Source of the DNA: Bradyrhizobium erythrophlei
GTDB lineage: Bacteria > Pseudomonadota > Alphaproteobacteria > Rhizobiales > Xanthobacteraceae
NCBI GenBank assembly: GCA_900129675.1
Contig: FSRD01000002.1
Location: 62,001 to 126,000, forward strand
DNA: 64,000 bases
Direction: 5' to 3'
The notes under the pieces are model-generated. The model worked only from the letters and a program-made list of their open reading frames with translations. It made no database searches and was not told the origin of the DNA. Positions within the stretch are counted from its first letter, which is position 1, and each line of letters opens with the position of its first letter. Of the stretch, positions 50,955 through 60,354 are shown piece by piece. A program made the translations under genes and the position numbers.

Positions 50955-52079
50955 ATGAACTTTCCGTCGTTGTTTTCACCGCTCAAGATCGGCCCGTACC
51001 AGCTCAAGCATCGTCTCGCGATGGCGCCGCTGACGCGGATGCGGGCGGCGAAGCCGTCTCTGGCGCCGCGGCCCCTGAACGTCGAATATTACGCCCAGCG
51101 CGCGACGCCGGGCGGGTTGATCATTGCAGAAGCATCGCCGGTGATGGTCACCGGTTTCGGCAGCCCCGGCGTCCCCGGCATCTACACCGAACAGCAGATC
51201 GCGGGATGGCGGGAAGTCGTCGATGCCGTCCACGCCAAGGGCGGCGTGATCTTTCTCCAGCTCTGGCATGTCGGGCGGGTGTCGCATTCCTCGTTCCAGC
51301 CCGGCGGGGCCTTGCCGGTTGCACCGTCAGCGGTAGCGATCCCCGATTTGAAGACCGGGACGGCCGACGGCAAGGCGGTGCCTTACGAGACGCCGCGCGC
51401 GCTGGAGACTTCGGAGATTCCAGGCGTGATCGACGCCTACCGGCAAGCCGCGAAGAACGCGTTGAAGGCCGGGTTCGACGGCGTCGAGGTTCACGGAGCC
51501 AACGGCTATCTGATCGAGCAGTTTTTACAATCGCATACCAATCTGCGCACCGACCAGTACGGCGGATCGATCGAGAACCGCACGCGCTTCTTGATCGAAG
51601 TGACCAAGGCTGTGGTCGAGGTCTGGGGCGCCGACCGCGTCGGCGTGCGGCTGTCGCCCTACGGCGTGGCCAACGGCAGCGGCGAACCCGACCCGATGCC
51701 GCTCTACACCTACGCCGTCCAATCGCTCAACCCGCTCCGCCTCGCCTATCTGCATTTCATCGAGCCACGCTCCAGCGGCGCCGGCCGCGCCGAGGCCAAC
51801 CATCAGAACGTGCCGTCGGCGATGGTGCTGTTCCGGCCGATCTGGAACGGCGTGCTGATCACCGCCGGCGGCTTTACCGGCGAGACCGCGGATGCGGCGA
51901 TCGCCGCGGGCCATGCCGATGCGATCGCGTTCGGCCGCATCTTCATCTCCAATCCGGATTTGCCGCGGCGCCTGCAGCGCGGCTTCCCGCTGACGCCCTA
52001 TAACCGTGCGACGTTCTATGGCGGCGAGGAAGCCGGCTACACCGACTATCCCGCGCATGATGAATTGGAGCAGGCCTGA
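50955..52079 (+). CDS. Old Yellow Enzyme-family NADH:flavin oxidoreductase
   Basis: A 374-residue TIM-barrel FMN enzyme: LFSPLKIGPYQLKHRLAMAP at the start, QLWHVGRVSHSSF, EVHGANGYLIEQFLQSHTNL (substrate-binding His-Gly-Ala-Asn) and a YGGSIENR..RFLIEV block, ending with ITAGGFTG and AFGRIFISNPDL. It reduces activated C=C bonds (enones, maleimides, nitroesters) with NAD(P)H. Divergent promoter region shared with the SDR gene. The GFA protein gene follows by nine bases, so the two are probably an operon. Confidence 0.93.
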   Translation: MNFPSLFSPLKIGPYQLKHRLAMAPLTRMRAAKPSLAPRPLNVEYYAQRATPGGLIIAEASPVMVTGFGSPGVPGIYTEQQIAGWREVVDAVHAKGGVIFLQLWHVGRVSHSSFQPGGALPVAPSAVAIPDLKTGTADGKAVPYETPRALETSEIPGVIDAYRQAAKNALKAGFDGVEVHGANGYLIEQFLQSHTNLRTDQYGGSIENRTRFLIEVTKAVVEVWGADRVGVRLSPYGVANGSGEPDPMPLYTYAVQSLNPLRLAYLHFIEPRSSGAGRAEANHQNVPSAMVLFRPIWNGVLITAGGFTGETADAAIAAGHADAIAFGRIFISNPDLPRRLQRGFPLTPYNRATFYGGEEAGYTDYPAHDELEQA

Positions 52080-52087
52080 AGCCAAAC

Positions 52088-52600
52088 ATGTTTCCAGAAG
52101 ACGAAGCGGAGACGAAAAAGCCAAAAGCAGTGGCGCTCGGAAAACCCGCCGCGGGCCAATGCCTGTGCGGCAAAGTCGGCTTCGAGATCGACGTTCCCGC
52201 GCGCTGGGCCTGGCACGATCATTCCGCCTCGAGCCGTCGCGCACATGGCGCTGCCTATGCGACCTATGTCGGAAGCTGGCGCAAGCGTTTTCGGATCACC
52301 AGGGGCAAAGCCGAAATCACGCGCTACGAGGACAGGGCGACAAAGACCGTACGCAGTTTCTGCGCGCATTGCGGCACGCCCTTGTTTTACGAACGCGCGC
52401 GCTCGCCGCATATGGTGAACATTCCCCGCGCCCTGTTTTCGGGCCGCACCGGCCGGCAACCGCTCTATCACATCGCGATCGAGGAACTGCAGGAGTGGGC
52501 CTATACCGGCGAGCCGCTGGTGCCGCTGAAAGGGTTTCCCGGCGTGGTCTGGCAGCGCTCGAAAAAGAAGAAGCGTGTCAATCAAGAGGGGATGTTTTGA
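52088..52600 (+). CDS. GFA-family (glutathione-dependent formaldehyde-activating-like) protein
   Basis: A 170-residue zinc-binding GFA/CENP-V-type protein. Metal sites: GQCLCGKVGFEI (CxC) and SFCAHCGTPLFYE (CxxC). The central cysteine of many family members (CHC..CR) is replaced by WHDHSASSRR, so the catalytic zinc site may be altered. The C-terminus is lysine-rich. It follows the Old Yellow Enzyme by nine bases. The family fold is clear; its enzymatic role here is doubtful. Confidence 0.82.
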   Translation: MFPEDEAETKKPKAVALGKPAAGQCLCGKVGFEIDVPARWAWHDHSASSRRAHGAAYATYVGSWRKRFRITRGKAEITRYEDRATKTVRSFCAHCGTPLFYERARSPHMVNIPRALFSGRTGRQPLYHIAIEELQEWAYTGEPLVPLKGFPGVVWQRSKKKKRVNQEGMF

Positions 52601-52984
52601 TCAGGCCGTTCGTTGCCGCTTCGGCGCCTTGCTTCGCGACGTTTTTCGCGCCGATTTGGCGGGCATCGGCGCGACGAAATCGAGGCCGCGCCGGATCCAC
52701 TTCTTCAGTCCGGCGTCGGTCCCGTACCCTTCCGGCGCGATGCGCACAAAGCCGGTCATCATGCGCCCGCGCATTTCCATCGGCTGGACGTGCGGCTCGC
52801 CGAGCACCGACGGATGCGCATCCGGCCCGACGCGCACCAGAATGCCGCCCTTTCCACTGACGGAACAGCACATGTTGCCACCGACCATGAAGCACAAACC
52901 GCCCATCATCTTCTTTTCAATCACGTCGGTTCGGCTCGACAGCAATTCGCGTACCCTCATCGCTGCCTTTTCATCGTAGGCCAT
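52601..52984 (-). CDS. TfoX N-terminal domain protein
   Basis: A 127-residue protein with a TfoX N-terminal domain: MRVRELLSSRTDVIEKKMMG, GLCFMVGGNMCCSVS, and GFVRIAPEGYGTDAGLKKWI. The C-terminus is basic. Only the N-terminal half of TfoX is present, as in many alphaproteobacterial paralogues of unknown function. The start at 52984 is nine bases before the end of the upstream AHSA1 gene region, so it is the third gene of an ArsR-AHSA1-TfoX operon, an arrangement common in rhizobia. Confidence 0.85.
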   Translation of the reverse strand: MAYDEKAAMRVRELLSSRTDVIEKKMMGGLCFMVGGNMCCSVSGKGGILVRVGPDAHPSVLGEPHVQPMEMRGRMMTGFVRIAPEGYGTDAGLKKWIRRGLDFVAPMPAKSARKTSRSKAPKRQRTA

Positions 52985-52992
52985 TGGTGCTG

Positions 52993-53466
52993 CTACTTGT
53001 GATGATCCGACAGGATTTCCGAAAGGCGATCGAAGCTGCTCCGCCAGCCGGCGCCGACATTGCTTCGTTGGTCGGGCGCGACAATGTCCTGATGATGCAC
53101 CGTAAGGCGCGTGCCTCCGTCGATCGGCTCCAACAGATAAGTCACAGTCGATGGCGTGCCGGGCGCCCCGGCCAGATGCCACGTTTGGACCAGTTTTCGC
53201 GGTGCGTCGACCTCGAGGAATTTTCCCTCGAGCGTATAGGGCTGGCCTCGCGCGATACCGGAGGCGCGCCACTGCCCGCCGACCCGGACGTCGCCGCTCC
53301 ATTCCCGCGTGTCGAACACGCCCGGATTAACCCACCAGTCGACGATCTCGCGCGAGGCCAGGGCTTGAAACACCCGTTCCGGCGTCGTGGCGAGTTCGAC
53401 GGAGGCGACGATGCGGCCGTCGATCAGGTCTGCAACTGCGCGTGCGCGCGTTTTGATCTCACTCAT
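52993..53466 (-). CDS. SRPBCC/AHSA1-family protein
   Basis: A 157-residue START-like protein: VASVELATTPERVFQALASR at the start of the fold, WWVNPGVFDTREWSGDVRVG and PRKLVQTWHLAGAPGTPSTV. The fold has a hydrophobic cavity that binds small ligands. Its ATG overlaps the stop of the ArsR gene (ATGA). Genes of this kind sit next to ArsR regulators and may sense or modify a ligand of the pathway. Confidence 0.9.
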   Translation of the reverse strand: MSEIKTRARAVADLIDGRIVASVELATTPERVFQALASREIVDWWVNPGVFDTREWSGDVRVGGQWRASGIARGQPYTLEGKFLEVDAPRKLVQTWHLAGAPGTPSTVTYLLEPIDGGTRLTVHHQDIVAPDQRSNVGAGWRSSFDRLSEILSDHHK

Positions 53467-53783
53467 TTTGCCTCCAGGTTACGCTTCAGCCGCGTCAAAC
53501 TCGCCTGCCAGAATGCGCGATAGCCCTCAAGCCAGCCGGCGACGCTTTGCAGCGGGATTGGGTTCACAGCATAGACGCGTTCGCGCCCGATCCGCGTGTC
53601 GACGACCAGACGTGCCTCGCGCAGCACCCTCAAATGCCGCGAAACGGCTGGCCGGCTGGTCCGAAAATCGGCCGCAAGCGTGCCGGCATTCGCCGGTCCG
53701 GCGCGCAGACGATCGAGAATGGCCCGCCGGGTTGGATCGGCGATGGCACGAAAGGCGTCTGTCTTTGCTTCTATCCGGGACAT
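53463..53783 (-). CDS. ArsR-family transcriptional regulator
   Basis: A 106-residue winged-helix regulator: FRAIADPTRRAILDRLRAGP, NAGTLAADFRTSRPAVSRHL (recognition helix) and REARLVVDTRIGRERVY (wing). The metal-binding ELCVCDL motif of true ArsR proteins is absent, so it belongs to the SRPBCC-associated group. Start ATG at 53783. It overlaps and precedes the AHSA1 and TfoX genes and probably controls them. Confidence 0.9.
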   Translation of the reverse strand: MSRIEAKTDAFRAIADPTRRAILDRLRAGPANAGTLAADFRTSRPAVSRHLRVLREARLVVDTRIGRERVYAVNPIPLQSVAGWLEGYRAFWQASLTRLKRNLEAK

Positions 53784-53987
53784 AATGTGTAACAGATTGA
53801 TTACATATCCGACGGCTGCCGTCAAGTTCGGCGCGCGCATCGCCCGGACATGTCAGCGCGTGCTGATACGAAGTCGTTTGCGGTTGCCCGCGCAGGGCAG
53901 CCATGACCGTCGTCCATTGCCTCGGCCGTGCAGGTTTGATCATGTGCCTTCATCCCGCAGGCCAATGCGCCGCGGGCAGGAGGGGAC

Positions 53988-55652
53988 ATGAAAAATCGCA
54001 TCACCGGGCGCTCGGCATTCCTTGCATTGCTGAAGGACGAGGGCATCACGCATCTGTTCGGCAATCCCGGCACCACCGAATTGCCGATCATGCACGCGCT
54101 GAAGGACCATCCCGACCTCACCTATGTGATGGCAATGCAGGAAAGCCTGGTCGTTGCGATGGCCGACGGCTTTAGCCGCGCTTCGGGGAAGCTCGTCGCC
54201 TGCAACGTCCACGTCGCGCCCGGCCTCGGCAATGCGATGGGCTCGCTGTTCAATGCGAAGTTCACGGGCACGCCGATGATCCTGACCGCGGGCCAGCAGG
54301 AGCAGGGCCACGGCCTGATGGAGCCGGTGCTGTATGGCCCGCTGGTGCAGATGGCCGAGCCGCTGGTGAAATGGGCGGTCGAGGTGACGCGGCTGGAGGA
54401 TTTGCCGCGGATCGTGCGCCGCGCCGCGAAAATCGCAACCACGCCGCCGACCGGGCCGGTGTTCATCTCGCTGCCGGGCGACATTTTGAACGCGGAGGCC
54501 GGCATCGAACTCGGCCGCTCCACCCGGGTCGACACCCGCGTCAAACCCTCGGATGAATCGCTGCAGGCGCTGGCCGCGCGCATCCTCAAAGCCGAACGGC
54601 CGGTGATCATTGTCGGCGACGAGATCGTCAAGAGCGACGCGCTGCAGGAGGCCGCCCAGCTTGCGGAGACACTGGGCTGCCCGGCCTATCAATCCTCCAC
54701 GCCTTACGGCGCGCACTTCCTGTCCGAGAGCCCCTGCTTCATGGGCGCGCTGGCGCGGGTCCAGAAGATCGCCCGCGATGCGCTGCAGCCTTACGATCTC
54801 ATCATTGCGCTCGGCGGCGATCCCTTGCGGATGTCGGTCTACAGCGAAATCGATCCGTTGCCGGACGGACTGGGTATCGTGCAAATCGGCCTCGTCGACT
54901 GGGATCTCGCCAAGAACTACGGCGCCGAGATCGCGATCAAGGCCGACGTGAAGGAAACCCTGCGTGCACTGGTGCCGGCCTTGAAAGCGGTCGGCGGCGG
55001 CGCGCTCGAGACGCGTGCCAAGCAGGGATTGGCCGCGCTGGCGTCGAAGAACTGGACCGCGAAACGCAGGATGCTGGTCGACCAGATCTCGAAGGCCAGC
55101 GATAGATCGCCGATCGATGCGGACTGGCTGTCGTTGCAGGTCGTCGAGGCGATGCCTGATAATGCGATCCTCGTCGATGAAGGCCTGACGTCGGCGCGCC
55201 AGATGCTGGCGCTGCGCCCGCATCGCGACCGCTACGGTTATCACGCGCTGGCCTCCGGCGGCATCGGCTGGGGACTGCCGGCCTCCGTCGGCGTCAGCCT
55301 TGCCAATCCCGACCGGCCGGTGGTGTGCTATTCCGGCGACGGCAGCTCGATGTATTCGATCCAGTCATTGTGGACCGCGGCCAACCACAAGCTGCCGCTG
55401 ACCTTCATCATCGTCAACAATGGCGGCTACCGCATCATCAAGCAGCGGCTGCTCGCGTTCCACGGCGACGACCATTACGTCGGCATGGATTTCGTCGATC
55501 CGCCGGTGGATTTTGCCGGCATCGCAAAATCGCTCGGGCTGGAAGCGATCAAGATCACCGATCCCGGGCAACTGAAGTCCGCACTGAAATCGGCGTTCAG
55601 CCGGCCGGGCGCGAGATTGATCGAGGTGGTGGTCAATAACGCAGTCAATTGA
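53988..55652 (+). CDS. Thiamine diphosphate-dependent enzyme, benzoylformate decarboxylase-like
   Basis: A 554-residue TPP enzyme. N-terminal domain: THLFGNPGTTELPIMHAL, with the catalytic glutamate in AMQESLVVAMADG. TPP motif: YSGDGSSMYSIQSLWTAANH ending with NNGGYRII (GDG-x(24-27)-NN). The closest family by layout is benzoylformate decarboxylase; acetolactate-synthase-like relatives are also possible. GGAGGGG precedes the ATG. It likely handles 2-keto acids from aromatic or amino-acid breakdown. Confidence 0.88.
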   Translation: MKNRITGRSAFLALLKDEGITHLFGNPGTTELPIMHALKDHPDLTYVMAMQESLVVAMADGFSRASGKLVACNVHVAPGLGNAMGSLFNAKFTGTPMILTAGQQEQGHGLMEPVLYGPLVQMAEPLVKWAVEVTRLEDLPRIVRRAAKIATTPPTGPVFISLPGDILNAEAGIELGRSTRVDTRVKPSDESLQALAARILKAERPVIIVGDEIVKSDALQEAAQLAETLGCPAYQSSTPYGAHFLSESPCFMGALARVQKIARDALQPYDLIIALGGDPLRMSVYSEIDPLPDGLGIVQIGLVDWDLAKNYGAEIAIKADVKETLRALVPALKAVGGGALETRAKQGLAALASKNWTAKRRMLVDQISKASDRSPIDADWLSLQVVEAMPDNAILVDEGLTSARQMLALRPHRDRYGYHALASGGIGWGLPASVGVSLANPDRPVVCYSGDGSSMYSIQSLWTAANHKLPLTFIIVNNGGYRIIKQRLLAFHGDDHYVGMDFVDPPVDFAGIAKSLGLEAIKITDPGQLKSALKSAFSRPGARLIEVVVNNAVN

Positions 55653-55680
55653 GGGATCAACGATCAATACAAGGAAAACC

Positions 55681-55772
55681 GTAGGGTGGGCAAAGCGAAG
55701 CATGCCCACCATGAAGGTACGCGATCGGAGAGATGGTGGGCACGGCGCGAAGCGCGCCTTTGCCCACCCTAC
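55681..55772. repeat. 92-bp inverted-repeat element (MITE-like) between convergent genes
   Basis: Perfect 15-base ends GTAGGGTGGGCAAAG (55681-55695) and CTTTGCCCACCCTAC (55758-55772) enclose a shorter complementary core (GCATGCCCACC, GGTGGGCAC). The element fits exactly between the stop of the TPP enzyme and the stop of the flavin monooxygenase, so its hairpin may end both transcripts. I recall this repeat family in Bradyrhizobium genomes. Confidence 0.75.
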
Positions 55773-55776
55773 AGCT

Positions 55777-57165
55777 TCATTCTGCGGCCGCGGCTTTGGG
55801 CGTCACGCGATACTGGCTAGCCGGATGCTCCGCCGTCAGCCGAGCGCGCCCCGCGCCGAACAGTTTTTCGCGCAGCGTGCCGCTCGTGTAGGCGTCCTTG
55901 TAGCGTCCGCGGCGCGTCAGTTCCGGCACCAGCATGTCGGCGATGTCCTCGAAATCGCCGGGCGAGGTCGCGAACGCGACATTGAGGCCGTCGACGTCGG
56001 TCGCTTCGAACCAGGTCTCGATGTCGTCGGCGACCTTTTCCGGCGTTCCGACCACGACCGGTCCGGCGCCGCCGATGCCGACATGTTCGACGACCTCGCG
56101 CACGGTCCAGACCCGGTCCGGATCGGCGCGGGTGACGTTGTCCAGCGCAGTGCGGCCGGCATCGTTCTGGACGTGGCGGACCTGCTGGTCGAGGTCGTAG
56201 CTCGAGAAGTCGACGCCGGTCCAGCCCGACATCAGCGCCAGCGCGCCCTCGGGATTGATGTGGCGGCGATAGTCCGCATATTTTGCCTTCGCCTCGGCTT
56301 CGGTGCGGCCAAGGATGATCGTCATCATGCTGAACATCAAAATCTCGGCCGGGTTGCGGCCCATCTCCCTGGCGAGGGTGCGGATCGCCGATACGCGCGG
56401 CCCGATGATCTTGGCCGACGGTCCCGACATGAACACGCATTCGGCGTGCTGGGCCGCGAACTGCCGGCCGCGTGGCGAGGTGCCGGCCTGATACAGCACC
56501 GGCGTGCGCTGCGGGGACGGCTCGCTCAGGTGAATCGCATTGAGTCGGTAATTGGCGCCTTCGTGCTCGATGCGATGCACCTTGGCGGGATCGGCAAAAA
56601 TGCCGTGCGCGCGATCGCGCAGCACGGCGCCATCCTCCCAGCTGCCTTCCCAGAGCTTGTAGACCAGTTCCATATATTCGTCGGCGATGTCGTAGCGGTC
56701 GTCATGCGCGGTCTGCTTGTCCTTGCCGGCGCCGCGCGCGGCGCTGTCGAGATAGCCGGTCACCACGTTCCAGCCGATCCGCCCTTCGGTCAGATGATCC
56801 AGCGTCGAGATCCGCCGCGCGAACGGATAGGGCGGCTCGAACGACAGATTGCTGGTGACGCCGAAGCCGAGATTTTGCGTCACTGCCGCCATCGCCGGGA
56901 TCAGCATCAGCGGCTCGTTCGCCGGCGTCTGCGTGGCGTTGCGCAGCGCGGCATCCGGGCTGCCGCCGAACACGTCATAGACGCCGAGCACGTCGGCGAG
57001 AAACAGGCCGTCGAAGCGGCCGCGCTCCAGCGTTTTCGCCAGATCGAGCCAGTAGGGCAGCCGGTTATAGTCGATCGTGCGGTCGCGCGGATGGGTCCAC
57101 AGCCCGGGCGACTGATGCGCCACGCAGTTCATGGCAAAGGCGTTGAGCCGGATCTGTTTTTTCAT
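55777..57165 (-). CDS. NtaA/SnaA-type flavin-dependent monooxygenase (LLM class)
   Basis: A 462-residue bacterial-luciferase-like enzyme of the NtaA/SnaA/DszA group: LNAFAMNCVAHQSPGLWTHP, DGLFLADVLGVYDVFGGSP, TLDHLTEGRIGWNVVTGYLD and TPVLYQAGTSPRGRQFAAQH. The group uses FMNH2 from a separate reductase to oxidise amines, sulfones or chelators. No reductase is adjacent. Start 57165 fits the family; an ATG 33 bases earlier (57198) is possible. It is divergent from the M20 peptidase. Confidence 0.9.
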   Translation of the reverse strand: MKKQIRLNAFAMNCVAHQSPGLWTHPRDRTIDYNRLPYWLDLAKTLERGRFDGLFLADVLGVYDVFGGSPDAALRNATQTPANEPLMLIPAMAAVTQNLGFGVTSNLSFEPPYPFARRISTLDHLTEGRIGWNVVTGYLDSAARGAGKDKQTAHDDRYDIADEYMELVYKLWEGSWEDGAVLRDRAHGIFADPAKVHRIEHEGANYRLNAIHLSEPSPQRTPVLYQAGTSPRGRQFAAQHAECVFMSGPSAKIIGPRVSAIRTLAREMGRNPAEILMFSMMTIILGRTEAEAKAKYADYRRHINPEGALALMSGWTGVDFSSYDLDQQVRHVQNDAGRTALDNVTRADPDRVWTVREVVEHVGIGGAGPVVVGTPEKVADDIETWFEATDVDGLNVAFATSPGDFEDIADMLVPELTRRGRYKDAYTSGTLREKLFGAGRARLTAEHPASQYRVTPKAAAAE

Positions 57166-57302
57166 GAGGGCGTTTCCAACGGCGAATTGTTGCATTCCCG
57201 TGCATTTTGGCAAGACCCATTTGCCGAAGCAGCACTTCCGGTGGTCTTGATATCTCGATAATAGGGACTGAACCAGATTCATATAGAGTGCGAAGGAATA
57301 CC

Positions 57303-58697
57303 ATGGCGACCAGAGACGACGCGATCGCAAGTGCACGTCAGCATCTTCACTCCGGAGAGTTTCTTGCCGAACTCAACCGCAGGGTCGGGTTTCAAACACA
57401 GAGCCAGCAACCTTTACCGGGCGATCCCTTGCGCGCCTATCTCGTGGAAGGACTGCAGCCTGCATTTGAAGAGCTCGGGTTTTCGACCCGGGTGATCGAG
57501 TCGCCGATCGGCAAGGGCCCGTATCTGCTGGCAGACTATCGCGAGGATCCTTCGTTGTTGACGGTCCTCTCCTACGGCCATGGCGATGTCGTCGGCGGCA
57601 TGGTCGGCGAATGGCGCGACAATCTTGATCCGTGGCAGACCACGACCAAAGGCGATCGCGTCTATGGCCGGGGCACCGCCGACAACAAGGGTCAGCACAG
57701 CATCAACATGGCGGCGCTGCGCGCGGTCCGCGAGGCCCGCGGCGGCAAGCTCGGCTTCAATGCCAAGTTCATCATCGAGACAAGCGAGGAGATCGGCTCG
57801 CCGGATCTCGCGCAGGTCTGCCAGTCACTGCATCGTGACCTGGCGGCCGATCTGTTGCTCGCTTCCGACGGCCCGCGGCTTACGGCGGATCGTCCCACCG
57901 TCTTCCTCGGCTGCCGTGGCGGCGTGCGAATCCATCTCGATGTGAACCTGCGCGAAGGCGGCAATCATTCCGGCAATTGGGGTGGCCTGCTCGCCAATCC
58001 CGCGACCATCCTGGCAAACGCCATCGCCTCGCTGGTCGATCACAGGGGGCGGATGAAGCTCGATGTGATGAAGCCGCCGCGGATCTCGAACCAGATCCGC
58101 GCAGCACTTGCCGATGTGGAGGTCGAGCCCACGGCGGATGAGCCGCAGGTTTCCGAGAACTGGGGCGAGGATGGCCTGTCCGCCGCCGAACGCGTCTATG
58201 CCTGGAACACGCTGGAAGTGCTGGCGATGTCATCGGGCGATATCGAGCAGCCGGCGAACGCGATTCCGGGGGTGGCGCGGGCCGTCCTGCAGCTTCGCTT
58301 CGTGGTCGGCACGGAATATGAAAGGGTGGTCGACGCGGTTCGGGCGCATCTGCACGCAAACGGCTTTCCGATGGTGGAAGTCAGCGGGCAGCAGCGGTTT
58401 GGCGCGTCGCGTACCGATTTCGACAGCCCCTGGGTCAACTGGGCGGCGAACTCGATCCGGCAGACCACGGGAAAGGCGCCGGCGATCCTGCCGAATATCG
58501 GCGGCTCGCTGCCCAACGGCGTCTTTGCGGATGGGCTCGGCCTGCCGACGATCTGGATTCCGCACTCCTATCCCGGTTGCTCGCAACATGCGCCGGACGA
58601 ACACATTCTGCTGCCCGTCACCGAGGAAGCGCTGGCCATCATGGCCGGTCTGTTCTGGGATCTGGGTGAGATGCCGCCCAAATCCCAGAGGACATGA
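57303..58697 (+). CDS. M20-family metallopeptidase/deacetylase
   Basis: A 464-residue M20 enzyme. Metal ligands: YGHGDVV and YGRGTADNKGQHSINMAALR (the shared aspartate), the glutamates in IIETSEEIGSPD, and the C-terminal His in IPHSYPGCSQHAPDE. The dimerisation domain sits between. It hydrolyses peptide or amide bonds such as N-acyl amino acids or carbamoyl groups. GAAGGAA precedes the ATG. It is followed by the MHS transporter (35-base gap), which may import its substrate. Confidence 0.9.
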   Translation: MATRDDAIASARQHLHSGEFLAELNRRVGFQTQSQQPLPGDPLRAYLVEGLQPAFEELGFSTRVIESPIGKGPYLLADYREDPSLLTVLSYGHGDVVGGMVGEWRDNLDPWQTTTKGDRVYGRGTADNKGQHSINMAALRAVREARGGKLGFNAKFIIETSEEIGSPDLAQVCQSLHRDLAADLLLASDGPRLTADRPTVFLGCRGGVRIHLDVNLREGGNHSGNWGGLLANPATILANAIASLVDHRGRMKLDVMKPPRISNQIRAALADVEVEPTADEPQVSENWGEDGLSAAERVYAWNTLEVLAMSSGDIEQPANAIPGVARAVLQLRFVVGTEYERVVDAVRAHLHANGFPMVEVSGQQRFGASRTDFDSPWVNWAANSIRQTTGKAPAILPNIGGSLPNGVFADGLGLPTIWIPHSYPGCSQHAPDEHILLPVTEEALAIMAGLFWDLGEMPPKSQRT

Positions 58698-58732
58698 GCG
58701 AAGCAGAATCTCATCACTGAAAGGGATTGTAG

Positions 58733-60031
58733 ATGGCGTTCTCCGCGGTCGAAGGGCGTGAAGTATCGTCCGTGCCGAAACAACAGGATGTTACAAAACT
58801 CATCGTCGCCACCTCGATCGGCAACGCGCTGGAATGGTACGACATCGCCGTTTACGGCTATTTCGCCATTTATGTGTCGAAAGCCTTCTTCCCGAATGAC
58901 GATCCGACGACATCGCTGCTGCTGACCTTCGGCACCTTCGGACTGTCGTACCTGGCGCGTCCGATCGGTGGGGTCATGCTTGGCGCCTATGCGGATCGTT
59001 ACGGCCGCAAGGCGTCGCTGATGGTCTCCATCGTCATGATGACGTTCGGCACGCTGTCGCTGGCGTTGATGCCGAGCTACGCGACCATCGGCCTTCTTGC
59101 ACCGATCGCGGTCATCCTCGCGCGTCTGGTGCAGGGCTTTTCCGCCGGCGGCGAGTTCGGAAGCTCGACCGCTTTTCTGGTGGAGCATATGCCGCACCGG
59201 CGTGGCTTCGTCGCAAGCTGGCAATTCGCGAGCCAGGGGCTGAGTGGATTGCTGGCATCGGGATTCGGCGCCTGGCTTACCTCGGCGATGAGCCCCGCCG
59301 ACCTGCAATCCTGGGGCTGGCGCATTCCCTTCCTGTTCGGTGTGCTGATTGGGCCGATCGGCATCTACATCCGAAACAATATCGAAGACGCGACTGCGCC
59401 GCCGGCTGCCAAACACGACTCCGTGGTGGCTAAGGTGTTCGCAGAGCAAAAGCTTCGTGTGCTGCTCGGAATCGGCGCGATCGCGGTGACGACCTCCGTC
59501 AACTACCTGATCGTCTACATGCCGACCTATGTGGTCAAAACGCTGAAGCTGCCGCCGTCGGTCGGGTTTCTGGCGGCGCTGGCTGCCGGCGTTGCTGTCA
59601 CCTTGTTGCCGCCGATCGCGGGAATGATCTCGGACCGGATCGGACGCACCACTCACATGATCGCGCTCTGTCTGCTGCTGCTGGTCTCAGTCTTTCCTGC
59701 CTTCCTGATATTGACGAGAACGCCGACGCCGATGGTGATCATTCTGGTCGTGCTTTGCCTCGGCGCCATGAAGGCCATTTACTTCGGGCCTCTCGCGGCG
59801 CTGATGTCCGAACTGTTTCCGCCGGCAACGCGCGCCACCGGCCTGGGCTTGAGTTACAACATCGGTGTCACGATATTCGGCGGCATGGCGCCGGCAACTA
59901 TGACCTGGATGGGAAGCTTTGCCTTGTTCGGCGATCTCGCGCCCGGATATTACCTCACGTTCTGCGCCATCGTGAGCCTGTCTGCGCTGGTCACGATCCG
60001 GCGAACGTCCGCGGATGACGGTTTCGCCTAG
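58733..60031 (+). CDS. MHS-family MFS transporter
   Basis: A 432-residue major-facilitator protein with about 12 helices. Signatures: SIGNALEWYDIAVYGYFAIY (helix 1), GAYADRYGRKASLMVSIVMM (loop 2-3 MFS motif) and RLVQGFSAGGEFGSSTAFLV (MHS motif). Metabolite:H+ symporters of this group carry small carboxylates, osmolytes or aromatic acids. AAGGG precedes the ATG. Coupled by position to the M20 peptidase upstream. Confidence 0.92.
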   Translation: MAFSAVEGREVSSVPKQQDVTKLIVATSIGNALEWYDIAVYGYFAIYVSKAFFPNDDPTTSLLLTFGTFGLSYLARPIGGVMLGAYADRYGRKASLMVSIVMMTFGTLSLALMPSYATIGLLAPIAVILARLVQGFSAGGEFGSSTAFLVEHMPHRRGFVASWQFASQGLSGLLASGFGAWLTSAMSPADLQSWGWRIPFLFGVLIGPIGIYIRNNIEDATAPPAAKHDSVVAKVFAEQKLRVLLGIGAIAVTTSVNYLIVYMPTYVVKTLKLPPSVGFLAALAAGVAVTLLPPIAGMISDRIGRTTHMIALCLLLLVSVFPAFLILTRTPTPMVIILVVLCLGAMKAIYFGPLAALMSELFPPATRATGLGLSYNIGVTIFGGMAPATMTWMGSFALFGDLAPGYYLTFCAIVSLSALVTIRRTSADDGFA

Positions 60032-60132
60032 CGGAATATTATTTCGGTTCAGAGTTTCGCTGGACGAAATAAAGCTCTGTCACGCGCGCGCCGCTCTCTC
60101 TAGGATCAGGGGGAGTAGTGGAGAGGCGATCG

Positions 60133-60354
60133 ATGCAGGACGTTCGGTTCGGATTCCAGGCGACAGCGGCCGGCGTGGCCGGTGTGCCCGACCAGCAACT
60201 CTATTCCGACCTGATGGCAGGTTATGACGCCGCCTGGCTGCTGGAGCACCATTTCAGCGATTACTACCCGACGCCAAGTCCGCTGCTGACGCGCTTTGCG
60301 GAAGAAGTCTGCCCGCGCTATTCCAGCGCGATGCGCAAGGGCAGGACGGCATGA
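60133..60354 (+). pseudogene. LLM-class flavin enzyme reduced to its two ends
   Basis: The first about 52 residues (MQDVRFGFQATAAGVAGVPD, LYSDLMAGYDAAWLLEHHFS) are the N-terminus of a luciferase-like enzyme. After TPSPLLT the text jumps directly to RFAEEVCPRYSSAMRKGRTA, which looks like its C-terminus. About 270 residues are missing in frame. The small product is unlikely to bind FMN. GAGAGG precedes ATG 60133, and the stop overlaps the IclR gene (ATGA), so it may persist as a leader for that gene. Confidence 0.7.
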
